64,000 bases of DNA. Origin: Nocardioides gilvus (GTDB lineage Bacteria; Actinomycetota; Actinomycetes; Propionibacteriales; Nocardioidaceae). Both the position numbers and the translations under genes were made by a program. The notes under the pieces are model-generated. The model had not been told where the DNA came from and searched no databases. It worked only from the letters and a program-made list of their open reading frames with translations. Location: NCBI RefSeq assembly GCF_003194605.1, contig NZ_QHKY01000001.1, positions 1,035,856-1,099,855 on the forward strand, written 5' to 3'. Shown here piece after piece: positions 16,622 through 25,736 of the stretch. Numbering within the stretch: position 1 is the stretch's first letter; every line of letters begins with the position of its first letter.

Positions 16622-18344
16622 CGACAGCGAGGCCGTAGGTGAAACCGAGCGCGTAACGACCTCCGGCTGCGAGCGGCGACATCGCCACCACGCCGACCTG
16701 CAGTGCGAACGGCATCGCCCACAGCCAGGAGAAGCGGCGACCCACGGTGATCGCGGCCGCGCAGATCAGCACCAGGAGCACCGTACGCAGCGAGTGCGAC
16801 AACAGCGGGCGACACAGGGCGGCGTCGTAGCAGGTGTACGCCGCCTCACGCAGGGCCGGGCGCGGGCCGCTGTTGAGGGCGACGGGCGCGACCGAGTGCT
16901 CCCCGACCGTACGTTCGTAGTCGCCCGCCCACGGCGGGTACCAGTGGGTGCCGCGGTCGAAGGGATCCAGGTAGCGGTAGCTCTTCGAGACCAGGGCGTC
17001 GGCAAACGTGTCGGGGTGCTCGGCGCCGGCGCGCAGCCAGATCCCGGTGAAGTCGTCCCAGTCCTCGGGCTGCACCGTCTGGTAGCGGAAGCTCTCGGTC
17101 TTCGTCGCGTACGGGCCCGACGACTTCACCGGGTCGGAGATGTCGGGGTCGTAGGCCTCAGCCATCGCCTCGAGGTCGAAGATCTTGGACAACGCGGCAC
17201 GGTCCTGGGTCGAGAGCGCGTCCGGGTGCTCGGAGAGGATCAGCGCCAGCTGTTGCAGCTGGACCCCCTTGGTCTCGATCGGGTCCGAGGGGATCAGCAC
17301 CCCGACCGCCACCGCCGCGGAGACGGTGCCGTGCACCAGCAGCGCCGGGACCGCCATCACGGCGAGCGGCGCGTATCTCCCCCGCCGCACGCCGAGCATG
17401 ACCAGCGCCTGGGCGACCAGGAGCATCCACCCGAAGAGCACGGAGACAGCGACCATGAACGAGAGCAGCGTGGTCTCGACGTACCAGCGCCGGCCCACCG
17501 GCTCCCGGGAGTGGACGTACTGCGCGACCAGGGCCAGCCACCACACCAGCGCCGCGGAGAAGAGGTGGTTCTTGGTGTGCGACATGCTCCACACGGCGAT
17601 CAGCGGAGATGCCGCGACCAGGCCGAGGGCCAGCGCACGGACCTTCCAGCTGGAGACGAAGCGGCCCAGGATCGCGAAGGCCCGGCCGAAGGCGAGCAGG
17701 GTGAAGAGCAGGGAGAGCGTGCTGATCAGGAAGATCCCCGGCATCAGACTGTCGAAGAGCACGATGCTCACCTTCGACACCGCGCCGTAGTAGAGCATCA
17801 GGTAGAAGTTGTGGTGGTTCGACCAGATGCGCTCGCCGTCCGGCATCAGGTAGTACGACGTCGGGTACGCCTCGTACGGGGCGATCACCCCGTCGGTGAA
17901 GTCGGAGCGCTGCAGCAGGAACTCGCCGATCATCCGGGCGAAGTCGGGGTTGGGCTGACCGGGCCACGACAGCAGGATCCAGGGAGACCAGGCGATCGCG
18001 AGCACCAGCGCGGCGCGGTACCACCGCGAGAAGGCCCACTGCGTCAGCCGCTCGATCTTCTGCGTGAGAGGCCTCTTCGGCGGCGCGGAGACGACGCCGT
18101 GGCGCCACGCGTCGAGGCGGCGGCACAGCAGCCGGAAGAGAGCGGCGTACGCAGCCAGGCAGAGCGCCCAGATCAGCAGGGAGGCCGCCGGATGGTCACC
18201 GAAGACCTCGGTGAAGAGGAAGTACGGCTCACCCTCGGGCGCGAGGAAGCGGTGGACGAACCCGATCGCGGTGGCGGTGGCAACCACCACCACGACCAGC
18301 CATCCGGCCGCTACTGAAAGGAAATGCGTGAAGCGAGCGGGCAC
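16521..18344 (-). CDS. Large multi-pass membrane protein, DUF6020/GT39-like
   Basis: 607 residues with a dozen or so hydrophobic segments and a long hydrophilic region at about 380-490. The 'SPWILLSWPGQPNPDFARMI' loop after an early membrane helix, 'NHHNFYLMLYYG' and 'SMSHTKNHLFSAALVWW' resemble the actinobacterial DUF6020 proteins, which look like GT-C (mannosyltransferase-type) glycosyltransferases. Together with the convergent GT2-GtrA pair it suggests cell-envelope glycan work. Enzymatic activity is inferred only. The last ~34 codons are antisense to gtrA. Confidence 0.7.
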   Translation of the reverse strand: MPARFTHFLSVAAGWLVVVVVATATAIGFVHRFLAPEGEPYFLFTEVFGDHPAASLLIWALCLAAYAALFRLLCRRLDAWRHGVVSAPPKRPLTQKIERLTQWAFSRWYRAALVLAIAWSPWILLSWPGQPNPDFARMIGEFLLQRSDFTDGVIAPYEAYPTSYYLMPDGERIWSNHHNFYLMLYYGAVSKVSIVLFDSLMPGIFLISTLSLLFTLLAFGRAFAILGRFVSSWKVRALALGLVAASPLIAVWSMSHTKNHLFSAALVWWLALVAQYVHSREPVGRRWYVETTLLSFMVAVSVLFGWMLLVAQALVMLGVRRGRYAPLAVMAVPALLVHGTVSAAVAVGVLIPSDPIETKGVQLQQLALILSEHPDALSTQDRAALSKIFDLEAMAEAYDPDISDPVKSSGPYATKTESFRYQTVQPEDWDDFTGIWLRAGAEHPDTFADALVSKSYRYLDPFDRGTHWYPPWAGDYERTVGEHSVAPVALNSGPRPALREAAYTCYDAALCRPLLSHSLRTVLLVLICAAAITVGRRFSWLWAMPFALQVGVVAMSPLAAGGRYALGFTYGLAVVILLMAIDDRQPARERAGRPPADARTASGTRGS

Positions 18345-18374
18345 GGTGGGGAGTGTAGGGGAACCGAGGGACCC

Positions 18375-18869
18375 TCAGTGGTCCCCGCCGCCAGGAGGAC
18401 CGATCACCAGTGCAACAGCGGTGAGCACGGCCACTGCGACGAGGCCGACGACGAGGCCCAGGAGCGGCTTGCGGATCACGAATGCGGCCGCCTTCTCGAG
18501 CAGGGAGGAGGGCTCCTCGTCGCGCAGGCGCCAACGGTCGGAGACCAGGCCCTTGCGCTCGGCGTGGTGGTCGAACCACAACGTGAGGAAGGGCGGGATC
18601 GCGCACAGCACGCCCAGCACGAGCTGGCCGAACTTCCACTTCTGGTCGACCCAGAGCAGTCCGTTGGTCAGGCAGTAGGTGATGAAGACGACGCCGTGCA
18701 CCATGCCGAAGACGCTGACCGCGAGGTCCGTGGTCTCGGTGACGTACTTCAGGAAGAGCCCGAGCAGCAGCAGCGCCCAGGTGACCGCCTCCGCCCGCGA
18801 GATCCAGAGGAAGAACCGCCGCGGCGTCACCGTTGTCGAGCGGGCCGGCTGAGTGGGCGTCGTGCTCAT
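18375..18869 (-). CDS. DUF3817 family membrane protein
   Basis: 164 residues. The DUF3817 core is obvious: '[49 protein letters not shown]', then '[26 protein letters not shown]', with three core membrane helices and a fourth at the C-terminus. The role is unknown. Its ATG overlaps the purQ stop by 4 bp, so it is the third gene of a purS-purQ-DUF3817 operon. This coupling to purine synthesis is common in actinobacteria but unexplained. Confidence 0.9.
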   Translation of the reverse strand: MSTTPTQPARSTTVTPRRFFLWISRAEAVTWALLLLGLFLKYVTETTDLAVSVFGMVHGVVFITYCLTNGLLWVDQKWKFGQLVLGVLCAIPPFLTLWFDHHAERKGLVSDRWRLRDEEPSSLLEKAAAFVIRKPLLGLVVGLVAVAVLTAVALVIGPPGGGDH

Positions 18870-19534
18870 GCGAAGACGCGCTCGGCCAGGCTCGTGAAGA
18901 AGCCCAGACCGTCGGTGCCGGGCCCGGTGAGCGCCTCGACCGCGTGCTCGGGGTGCGGCATCAGGCCGACCACGTTGCCGCGTTCGTTGGTGATGCCGGC
19001 GATGTCGCGGCGTGAGCCGTTCGGGTTGTCGCCGACGTAGCGCGCCACGACACGACCCTCACCCTCGAGCATGTCGAGGGTGGGCTCGTCGGCGATGAAG
19101 TTGCCCTCACCGTTCTTCAGCACGACGACGATCTCCTGGCCGGCGTCGTAGGCCGAGGTCCAGGCGGTCGTGTTGTTCTCGATGCGCAGGCGCTGGTCGA
19201 CGCAGTTGAACTTGCGGTGGTCGTTGCGGATCAACGCGCCGGGCAACAGGTGGGACTCGCACAGGATCTGGAAGCCGTTGCAGATGCCGAGGACCGGCAT
19301 CCCCTTGCTCGCCGCCTCGATCACCTCGGTCATCACCGGGGAGAAGCGGGAGATCGCGCCGCAACGCAAGTAGTCACCGTACGAGAACCCGCCCGGCAGC
19401 ACGACCGCGTCGACACCGCGCAGGTCGTGGTCACCGTGCCACAGGGCGACGGCCTCGTTGCCGCCGATACGGACGGCGCGGCTCGCGTCGACGTCGTCGA
19501 GGGTGCCGGGGAAGGTGACGACACCGACCTTCAT
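18866..19534 (-). CDS. purQ: Phosphoribosylformylglycinamidine synthase subunit I (glutaminase)
   Basis: 222 residues, class I glutamine amidotransferase that supplies ammonia to PurL. The nucleophile Cys sits in '[12 protein letters not shown]', the His-Glu pair in '[11 protein letters not shown]', and the oxyanion region in '[13 protein letters not shown]'. The ATG overlaps the purS stop by 4 bp (ATGA) and the stop overlaps the DUF3817 start likewise, indicating tight translational coupling. Confidence 0.97.
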   Translation of the reverse strand: MKVGVVTFPGTLDDVDASRAVRIGGNEAVALWHGDHDLRGVDAVVLPGGFSYGDYLRCGAISRFSPVMTEVIEAASKGMPVLGICNGFQILCESHLLPGALIRNDHRKFNCVDQRLRIENNTTAWTSAYDAGQEIVVVLKNGEGNFIADEPTLDMLEGEGRVVARYVGDNPNGSRRDIAGITNERGNVVGLMPHPEHAVEALTGPGTDGLGFFTSLAERVFA

Positions 19535-19782
19535 CGGGCGTCCTCCACGTGGACCTCGAAGTCCTCGATGACGGGATTGCTGAGTAGGGTCCCCGCGAGC
19601 TCGGTGACCTGGGCCAACACCTCGTCGGTGACCTCGCCGTCGAAGGTGAGCTCGAACCGCTTGCCCTGACGGACGTCGGTGAAGCCGGCGAACCCCAGGC
19701 GCGGGAGCGTGCCGAGGACGGCCTTCCCCTGCGGGTCGAGAATCTCGGTCTTGGGCATGACGTCAACGACGACTGTGGCCAC
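19531..19782 (-). CDS. purS: Phosphoribosylformylglycinamidine synthase subunit PurS
   Basis: 83 residues, the small bridging subunit of the PurS-PurQ-PurL complex. The family pattern '[28 protein letters not shown]' and 'VRQGKRFEL' is complete. The start is GTG with AGGAG upstream, so this operon has a leader, unlike purF, purL and purC. Confidence 0.97.
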   Translation of the reverse strand: MATVVVDVMPKTEILDPQGKAVLGTLPRLGFAGFTDVRQGKRFELTFDGEVTDEVLAQVTELAGTLLSNPVIEDFEVHVEDAR

Positions 19783-19823
19783 GGGGTCTGCTCCTGGTGC
19801 GCGCGGGGGAAAGTCCTGCGTCG

Positions 19824-19829
19824 AGTCTA
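19824..19829 (-). promoter_or_regulatory. -10 element for the purSQ operon
   Basis: TAGACT on the minus strand, giving a leader of about 35 nt that contains the AGGAG ribosome site. It lies just beside the first 49-bp repeat of locus B. Confidence 0.45.
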
Positions 19830-19841
19830 TCCGCCAGCGCC

Positions 19842-19953
19842 AGACGTCATCGCCAGCGGTCGCCCCGGCGAACGGACGTGATGACGTCCCGGGCGGGGAG
19901 CGGCGGACGTCATCGCCAGCGGTCGCCCCGGCGAACGAACGTGATGACGTCCC
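19842..19953. repeat. Two 49-bp palindromic repeats (locus B)
   Basis: Units at 19842-19890 and 19905-19953, 63 bp apart, with outer arms RGACGTCATC and GATGACGTCC and an inner CGGTCG...GGCGAACG core (the right half of the inner stem is degraded). They follow the stop of the gene at 19969 by 15 bp and end near the purS promoter. Confidence 0.9.
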
Positions 19954-19968
19954 GAGTGGGGGCAGCTG

Positions 19969-20160
19969 CTACTTGGGCTGACCCTTGGCCGAGACGATGA
20001 TCAGCGCCACGCCGAGTCCGGCGACGATCGGACCGATGGTCGCCCAAATCTCCACGTCGCTCATCGCGGTGCCGCCGATCCAGCCCAGCCCCTGAGCGGT
20101 CCAGACGCCACCGGAGATCAGCATGAGGAGCCCGAAGGCGATTCCGACCATTTTTCCCAT
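19969..20160 (-). CDS. Small conserved actinobacterial membrane protein
   Basis: 63 residues with two membrane helices: 'IAFGLLMLISGGVWTAQGLGWIGG' and 'WATIGPIVAGLGVALIIVS'. The 'QGLGWIGG..M' turn is characteristic of a small, uncharacterised family in high-GC Gram-positives. The frame allows a TTG 33 nt upstream, but TAGGCT lies 7 nt before ATG 20160, a leaderless start, so the shorter form is preferred. Confidence 0.75.
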   Translation of the reverse strand: MGKMVGIAFGLLMLISGGVWTAQGLGWIGGTAMSDVEIWATIGPIVAGLGVALIIVSAKGQPK

Positions 20161-20325
20161 GGCCGCCAGCCTACGGCGCTGCTCCTCTCCCAACCTCGGT
20201 GCACGGAACGCTCAGGGCCTTGTCCATGCGGAGACCCACCGGGGAAATGAGTAGCAGTACCGCGGCGCACCGGCGCGTCAGCCACTTGACTGGCACTTCC
20301 AGTACTTCGACTTGAAGGAACCACC

Positions 20326-20925
20326 ATGTCTGAGCGACTCAGCCCCAGATCCGGCCGGGAGAGGGCCCTGCGCGTGGGGGCACTGGTGCTCCTGACGCTC
20401 GGGGCCCTTGCCCTCACGGGGGTTCTGTTGAAGATGGCATTCATCACAGCGATGTCATCCGGCGCCGGCGCCTACGACCCGTCCGAGTTCGAACTGAACT
20501 CCGAGGGCGGCTCGGTCCTCGCCACCCCGATGGTCGAGGAGTGGGCCGAGGAGAACTTGGACCACCTCGGCGACCCCACCGCGGCGGAGACTCACCACTA
20601 CCGAATGATCGACGACGTGGGTGAGGGCTACCCCTTCAAGAACACCACGATCTCTTACGCCTACGCGGGCATGACCAAGCAGGAAGCCGAGGACGTCTAC
20701 GAAGGAGCGGGCTACGAGGTCGAGTCGGAGCCCTGCGAGTCCGGGGACGACATCAATCCCGAAGTGGTCGAGGACCCCGAGGTCGTCGAGGACTGCATGT
20801 TCGTCGACGGCTACTCGGACTCGACAGCCTCGACCCCGGTGGAGATCGAGGTGCTGTGGCAAAAGAAGCGGGACGGGTCCACCACCGGGTGGGTCGTCTT
20901 CGAGTACGACCCTCGCTACGAGTGA
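20326..20925 (+). CDS. Hypothetical membrane-anchored protein
   Basis: 199 residues. One hydrophobic helix at about 16-42 ('VGALVLLTLGALALTGVLL') after a basic N-terminus predicts a type II anchor or uncleaved signal. The extracellular part is strongly acidic (runs of Glu/Asp, 'EVVEDPEVVEDC') with two Cys about 18 apart that could form a disulfide. I recognise no family. An AAGGA ribosome site precedes ATG. It is monocistronic and convergent with the acyl-CoA ligase gene. Confidence 0.65.
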   Translation: MSERLSPRSGRERALRVGALVLLTLGALALTGVLLKMAFITAMSSGAGAYDPSEFELNSEGGSVLATPMVEEWAEENLDHLGDPTAAETHHYRMIDDVGEGYPFKNTTISYAYAGMTKQEAEDVYEGAGYEVESEPCESGDDINPEVVEDPEVVEDCMFVDGYSDSTASTPVEIEVLWQKKRDGSTTGWVVFEYDPRYE

Positions 20926-20964
20926 CGCGACCGGCCCGACCGGCCGCGCCTCCTCGTACGCCTC

Positions 20965-22521
20965 TCAGAGCTCGCGCTTGAGGATCTTCCCGGTCGCGGT
21001 CATCGGCAGGGAGTCGCGAAACTCGATGATGCGCGGGTACTTGTACGCCGCCATCTGCTCCTTGCCCCACGCCAACAGCTCGTCCTCCGTCACGGTCGCC
21101 CCGGCGTTGCGGATCACCACGGCCTTGATCTCCTCACCGTGGCTGTCGTGAGGCACACCGATCACCGCGGCCAGCGAGACGTCGGGGTGCGTCAGCAGCA
21201 CCTCCTCGATCTCGCGCGGGTAGACGTTGTAGCCACCGCGAATGATCAGGTCCTTGGAGCGGTCGACGATGTAGTACCAGCCGTCGTCGTCGACACGGGC
21301 CAGGTCGCCGGAGCGGAACCAGTCGTCCTGGATCGCCTCGGCCGTGGCCTCGGGGCGGTTGTAGTAGCCCTTCATCACGTTCGGGCCCTTGATGGCGATC
21401 TCGCCGATCTCGCCGGCGGGCACCTCGTCCCAGTGACCCGGCTCGGGGCTGATCAGCTTCATCTCGACGCCGGGGATGGCCGGCCCGATGGAACCCACCC
21501 GCACCGGCTCCCCGAAGACGGAGAAGCTGGCCACCGGCGAGGTCTCCGAGAGGCCGTACCCCTCCATGATCGTGACGCCGAAGCGGCGCTCGAACTCCCG
21601 GTGCACCTCGACGGGCAGCGCCGCACCGCCGGAGACCGCGACCCGCAACCTGTCGGCGAGGGCCTTGACGTCGACCCCGGAGTCGTCCAGCACGCCGAGC
21701 AGACCCCAGTACATCGTCGGCACGCCCGCGAAGAAGGTGATCTCCTCCTTCGCCATCAACTGCAGGGCAGCCGCGGCGTCGAAGCGCGGCAGCATCACGA
21801 TCGTGCCGCCGTACGCGATGGCGCTGTTCTGGATCACGGTCTGCCCGAAGGAATGGAAGAGCGGGAGGGCGCACAGGTACGTGTCGGGGTGCTCCACGTC
21901 CGCACCGAAGAGGCGGTCGCTGGTCAGGGCGTTGGAGAGCATGTTGCCGTGGGTCAGCTCAGCGCCCTTGGGCTGGCCAGTGGTGCCGGACGTGTAGAGG
22001 ATGACGGCGCCGGAGTCGGTCGCGATCTCCGGGGCGACGAATCCGGCGCTGGCGCCCGCCATCGCACCGACCATAGTCTCGGCCCCCTCGATCGGTGAGG
22101 CTGCGCCCATCTCGGCGGTGATGACGAAGAAGTGCTCGCAGCCCTCGGTCGCCTGGTAGCCGGCGTGACCCTCCTGCCCCATCGGGAGGTCGGGAGTGCC
22201 CTCGAAGCAGAAGTACGCCTTCGCTTCGGAGTCGGCCAGGTGGTATGCGATCTCCCGGCCCTTCAGCAGCACGTTGAGCGGTACGACGGTCGCGCCGGCC
22301 TTGAGGATGCCGTAGTAGGCGATCGTGAAGTAGGGCAGGTTGGGGCAGGTCAGCGCAACCTTGTCGCCCGGCCCGACGCCACGGGAGGCGAGCAGGCTGG
22401 CGACGAGGTCGGCGTACTGGTTGAGCTGGTCGTAACTGAGCCGGGTCTCCCCCAGGACGATCGCGGTGCGATCGGGGTGAGTGGCGGCGGTTTCCGAGAG
22501 CAGGGACGCGAGATTCGTCAT
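20965..22521 (-). CDS. Long-chain acyl-CoA ligase (ANL superfamily)
   Basis: 518 residues. The ANL adenylation motifs are complete: P-loop 'ILYTSGTTGQPKGAELTH' (A3), 'GYGLSETSPV' (A5), 'YNRPEATAEAIQDDWFRSGDLARVDDDGWYYIVDRSKDLIIRGGYNVYPREIE' region (A7-A8), and the C-terminal catalytic Lys in 'MTATGKILKREL' (A10). It activates a carboxylic acid, probably a fatty acid, to its CoA thioester. The frame extends to 22689, but ATG 22521 has TACATT 7 nt upstream (leaderless). Confidence 0.93.
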   Translation of the reverse strand: MTNLASLLSETAATHPDRTAIVLGETRLSYDQLNQYADLVASLLASRGVGPGDKVALTCPNLPYFTIAYYGILKAGATVVPLNVLLKGREIAYHLADSEAKAYFCFEGTPDLPMGQEGHAGYQATEGCEHFFVITAEMGAASPIEGAETMVGAMAGASAGFVAPEIATDSGAVILYTSGTTGQPKGAELTHGNMLSNALTSDRLFGADVEHPDTYLCALPLFHSFGQTVIQNSAIAYGGTIVMLPRFDAAAALQLMAKEEITFFAGVPTMYWGLLGVLDDSGVDVKALADRLRVAVSGGAALPVEVHREFERRFGVTIMEGYGLSETSPVASFSVFGEPVRVGSIGPAIPGVEMKLISPEPGHWDEVPAGEIGEIAIKGPNVMKGYYNRPEATAEAIQDDWFRSGDLARVDDDGWYYIVDRSKDLIIRGGYNVYPREIEEVLLTHPDVSLAAVIGVPHDSHGEEIKAVVIRNAGATVTEDELLAWGKEQMAAYKYPRIIEFRDSLPMTATGKILKREL

Positions 22522-22561
22522 GCCCACGAATGTAGTGGGTGGCGCCGACTGCGCACAGGGC

Positions 22562-23377
22562 TCAGCCGTCGATCGTGCCCCGCGCGAGGCTCTGGCCCGA
22601 GTGGGTCGGGTCACCGTCGTCGGGCTCGTAGGAGATGTCGACGATCCGGTACCCCTGCTCCAGCAGGCGCTCGGGGAAGTCGAACTCACCGGCGTCGCCC
22701 GCCGCGAGCAGTCCGAGGGAGACCATCCGGCTCCCGTCGGTGTTGATCAACCACACCTCGCGGGTGCCCTCGGGACCGTCGAGATCGGAGGGCTCGACGC
22801 GCAGGACGACGCGATCGTCGCGGCGTTGCACCTGCGCGGAGCCTCGCGCCTGGGGCGAGTCGTCGAGGGAGGCGAGCTCGGTGGAGCCGAGGACCTGGAC
22901 CGAGGGCCCACTCTCCTCGGGGTCGCCGACGACCTGCGTCCCGATCCCGACCCCGGCAGCCAGCGCGACCGCGGCAGCGGTGGCGGCCAACCACACAGGC
23001 ACGGGGGCGCGGCGTCGGGTCAACGGCGTCACCACGGCATCGGAAGGATCGGTGAGTTGGGCAGATTCGGCGCCCGACGGACCATGAGCAGCCACCCTCG
23101 GCGCAGGCGGTGCTGGCTCACTCGTCTCGGCGCCCAGACCGGCGCTCACCGCAGCCCAGACGGAGGCCGGCGGCGCCGTGAACGTCTCGGCACCGGCCGC
23201 GACGACCAGGGCGAGGGTCTCGCGCAGGGCGGCGACCTCGGACGTACAGAAGTCGCATGCGGCGACGTGGGACCGGGTGGTCTCGTCGACCTCCTCGGGG
23301 CCCTCCCCCATGGCCAGGGCAGCGAGGAGTTCCTCGGCGGCGTGCGGGCCCGAGGGCGGGCCGTCGTGCGCACTCAT
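22562..23377 (-). CDS. Anti-sigma factor, RskA-like, with zinc-binding anti-sigma domain
   Basis: 271 residues. The cytoplasmic N-terminus carries a ZAS-type motif, 'RSHVAACDFCTSEVAAL' (His-x3-Cys-x2-Cys). A single membrane helix at about 128-150 ('VWLAATAAAVALAAGVGIGT') is followed by an extracytoplasmic RskA domain with 'REVWLINTDGSRMVSLGLLAAG' and a conserved C-terminal beta region. It should hold the co-encoded sigma factor inactive until cleaved after an outside signal. Its ATG overlaps the sigma stop by 4 bp. RskA is the anti-SigK of mycobacteria. Confidence 0.9.
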   Translation of the reverse strand: MSAHDGPPSGPHAAEELLAALAMGEGPEEVDETTRSHVAACDFCTSEVAALRETLALVVAAGAETFTAPPASVWAAVSAGLGAETSEPAPPAPRVAAHGPSGAESAQLTDPSDAVVTPLTRRRAPVPVWLAATAAAVALAAGVGIGTQVVGDPEESGPSVQVLGSTELASLDDSPQARGSAQVQRRDDRVVLRVEPSDLDGPEGTREVWLINTDGSRMVSLGLLAAGDAGEFDFPERLLEQGYRIVDISYEPDDGDPTHSGQSLARGTIDG

Positions 23378-23973
23378 GGACGTACCTCCTCAAGCGTCTT
23401 GCGCAGTTGAGCCAGGCCGCGGCGCAGGTGGCTCTTGACGGTCCCGAGCGGGAGACCCGTACGTTCTGCGATCTGTTCGTGGGTGAGGTCCTCGTGGAAG
23501 GCGAGCCGCAGGATCGCACCTCTGGGGTCTCCCATCGCCTCGAGCTGCTGGGCCACGACGAGCCGGTCGACGACACCTGCTGCGGCATCGACGTCGGCAG
23601 CCTCCGCCGAGGCGCCCCCCGGCGAGCCACCTGAGCGAGACCCGGGCACCATGGCCACGGCCGAGGCGACCTTGCGGGCCTCGCGGGAGCGTTCGCCGAG
23701 CCGGTCGGAGATCCGGTGGCGGGTGATGCCGACGAGCCAGGCGGGCAGGGCGTTCTCCGTCGGGGTCAGGGTGTGACGGCTGCGCCAGGCCGAGATGAAG
23801 ACCATCTGGGTGACGTCCTCGGCCTCGTGGTGGGTGCCCAGCGAGCGCAACGCGATCGTGTGCACCAACGGCGACCAGCGCCGGAAGATCTCTGCAAGGC
23901 ATTCCCGGTCTCCGTCACGGAGACCCGTGGCCAGATCGAGGACGTCTGCCTCGACCCCGGATGACGAACTCAC
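23374..23973 (-). CDS. ECF RNA polymerase sigma factor, SigK-like
   Basis: 199 residues. Region 2 ('DRECLAEIFRRWSPLVHTIALRSLG..EAEDVTQMVFISAWR') and region 4 ('ILRLAFHEDLTHEQIAERTGLPLGTVKSHLRRGLAQLRKTLE') are complete. A Gly/Ser/Ala-rich linker of about 45 residues separates them. GTG 23973 was chosen over the upstream ATG because TACGGT lies 6 nt before it. With the RskA-like partner downstream (4-bp overlap) and a fasciclin gene upstream, the locus mirrors the mycobacterial SigK/RskA/Mpt70-Mpt83 arrangement; the SigK label is an inference from that context. Confidence 0.9.
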   Translation of the reverse strand: MSSSSGVEADVLDLATGLRDGDRECLAEIFRRWSPLVHTIALRSLGTHHEAEDVTQMVFISAWRSRHTLTPTENALPAWLVGITRHRISDRLGERSREARKVASAVAMVPGSRSGGSPGGASAEAADVDAAAGVVDRLVVAQQLEAMGDPRGAILRLAFHEDLTHEQIAERTGLPLGTVKSHLRRGLAQLRKTLEEVRP

Positions 23974-24071
23974 CTGCTCACCGTACAGTCCCCCTGCCCG
24001 GCTCGCCACGCGGCTTGGGGTCCGCACGACGAGCCGGGGGTCGGGGGCTGCATGTGGTGGGGCAGCGGCCG

Positions 24072-24716
24072 TCAGGGGAGGTTGATCGGACGCAGCACGC
24101 GGTCGACGCCGTGGGCGATCTGCTTGTTGCCCTTGTTGATGTCGACCTTCTTGAGGATCACGCGAGCGTTGCGGTCGTTGCGGTCCTGGTCAACGATGGA
24201 GATCACAGGGGTGCCGTGGCTGCGACGGATCTTGATGCGCACGTTCTCGCCCTGGGCGGTCTTGAAGCGGGTGCCGTTGGCCTTGAGGACCTTCTTGCTG
24301 GTCAGCTTCTTGCCCGCGATCACGTGGTAGAGCAGCACCTGCTCGATGGTGTCGACGCCGGCGACCCTGACCAAGGTGTTGAAGATGCGCTTCTCGGAGC
24401 GCAACGTCTTGCCGGTCAGGTCCTTGACGAGGACGCGGAAGGCCTGGTCGGTCGGCACGAAGGCGGTGGCGCGGACGCTGCCGTCAGCCAGCACACCGAC
24501 CGCAGAGTTGGGCTTGGCTGCGACGACGGCCAGGGCGGCCTCGGTGACGATGTCGAAGTCACCTGCGTTCCTGTCGAAGTGGTTGCCGTCCGAGGTCAGC
24601 ACGGAGACCAGCGAACGCTCCTTGGGCTTCGCAGCGTCAGCGGCGGTGGCGGGAGCAACGGTGAACAGGGTGGCGGCGGTGGCGAGGGCCGCGAGGGAAC
24701 CAACAAGACGCTTCAT
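24072..24716 (-). CDS. Secreted fasciclin (FAS1) domain protein
   Basis: 214 residues. A cleavable Sec signal ('LVGSLAALATAATLFTVAPATAADA') is followed by one FAS1 domain: 'LVSVLTSDGNHFDRNAGDFDIVTEAALAVVA', 'ATAFVPTDQAFRVLV' (H1 motif), 'EQVLLYHVIAGKKLTS' (H2 motif) and a C-terminal 'DINKGNKQIAHGVDRVL'. FAS1 proteins are adhesive surface or secreted proteins; Mpt70/Mpt83 of Mycobacterium tuberculosis are the SigK-regulated examples. Start ATG has GAGGAG upstream. The sigma gene begins 98 bp downstream on the same strand. Confidence 0.93.
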   Translation of the reverse strand: MKRLVGSLAALATAATLFTVAPATAADAAKPKERSLVSVLTSDGNHFDRNAGDFDIVTEAALAVVAAKPNSAVGVLADGSVRATAFVPTDQAFRVLVKDLTGKTLRSEKRIFNTLVRVAGVDTIEQVLLYHVIAGKKLTSKKVLKANGTRFKTAQGENVRIKIRRSHGTPVISIVDQDRNDRNARVILKKVDINKGNKQIAHGVDRVLRPINLP

Positions 24717-24768
24717 GGGACTTCTCCTCGAACATCAAGACGCCCCTGTGGCGCCCTGTTGCTCTCTT

Positions 24769-24795
24769 ATCCGGAGTCAGGCCCCTCCTGGATGC
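24769..24795 (-). promoter_or_regulatory. Candidate ECF (SigK-type) promoter of the fasciclin gene
   Basis: On the minus strand GCATCC (24795-24790), a 15-nt spacer and CCGGAT (24774-24769), about 52 nt upstream of the start. These resemble the CCATCC / CCGAAT elements reported for mycobacterial SigK promoters as I remember them; one base differs in each and the spacing may differ. Confidence 0.4.
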
Positions 24796-24822
24796 ACCCA
24801 AAGAGAAAAAACTTTCAATTTT

Positions 24823-25719
24823 CTAGAAACGGGTGCCGGTGAGACGTTCGTACGCCTCGACGTACTTCGCCCGAGTCAGCTCGACGACCTCGTCGGGCAG
24901 GGCTGGCGGCGGGGTGTCGGAGGCCTTGTCCCAGCCCGAGGCAGGGCTGGTGAGCCAGTTGCGGACCTTGTCCTTGTCGTACGACGGCTGGGTGCGGCCC
25001 GGGGACCAGTCGGCCGCCGACCAGAAGCGCGAGGAGTCGGGGGTCAGCACCTCGTCGCCGAGCACGGTGGTGCCGTCGGCACGGGCGCCGAACTCGAACT
25101 TCGTGTCGGCCAGGATGATGCCGCGCTCGCGGGCGATCTCCTCGGCGCGGGAGTAGATCTTCAGCGTCAGGTCGCGCAACTCGGCGGCGCGCTCGGCCCC
25201 GACGGTGCTCTCCACCGCCGCGTAGGAGACGTTCTCGTCGTGGTCGCCCACGGCGGCCTTGGCGGCCGGGGTGAAGATCGCCTCCGGCAGGCGGGAGCCG
25301 TCCTCGAGCCCGACGGGCAACGCGATCCCGCAGACCTCGCCGAAGGCGCGGTAGTCGGCCAACCCGGAGCCGGTGAGGTAGCCACGAGCCACACACTCGA
25401 CCGGGTACATGTCGAGGCTCTCGCACACCACCGCGCGGCCGGCGACCTGGGCAGGCACGTCGGACGACACGATGTGGTTCGGGACGAGGTCGGCCAGCTG
25501 CTCGAACCACCACAGCGACATCCGGGTGAGGATCTCGCCCTTGTCGGGGATCGTGGAGGTGAGCACGTAGTCGTAGGCAGAGATCCGGTCACTGGCCACC
25601 ATCAGGAGTCGGCCGGCGTGTTCGCCCGCGTCGATCCGGTAGAGGTCACGCACCTTCCCGCTGTGCAGATGGGTGGTGCCGTCGATGGCGGGGGCTGCGG
25701 GGATGTTGAGGTCGGCCAC
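24823..25719 (-). CDS. purC: Phosphoribosylaminoimidazole-succinocarboxamide synthase
   Basis: 298 residues, the long form. SAICAR synthetase joins aspartate to CAIR with ATP. Motifs: '[12 protein letters not shown]' (nucleotide loop), '[12 protein letters not shown]', '[13 protein letters not shown]' (Arg), and '[12 protein letters not shown]' with '[14 protein letters not shown]' (catalytic and metal residues). The start is GTG with TAGGCT 6 nt upstream, so a leaderless promoter sits in the 17-bp gap after the BCCT gene. Confidence 0.97.
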   Translation of the reverse strand: MADLNIPAAPAIDGTTHLHSGKVRDLYRIDAGEHAGRLLMVASDRISAYDYVLTSTIPDKGEILTRMSLWWFEQLADLVPNHIVSSDVPAQVAGRAVVCESLDMYPVECVARGYLTGSGLADYRAFGEVCGIALPVGLEDGSRLPEAIFTPAAKAAVGDHDENVSYAAVESTVGAERAAELRDLTLKIYSRAEEIARERGIILADTKFEFGARADGTTVLGDEVLTPDSSRFWSAADWSPGRTQPSYDKDKVRNWLTSPASGWDKASDTPPPALPDEVVELTRAKYVEAYERLTGTRF

Positions 25720-25736
25720 CCGCGCAGCCTAACCAT

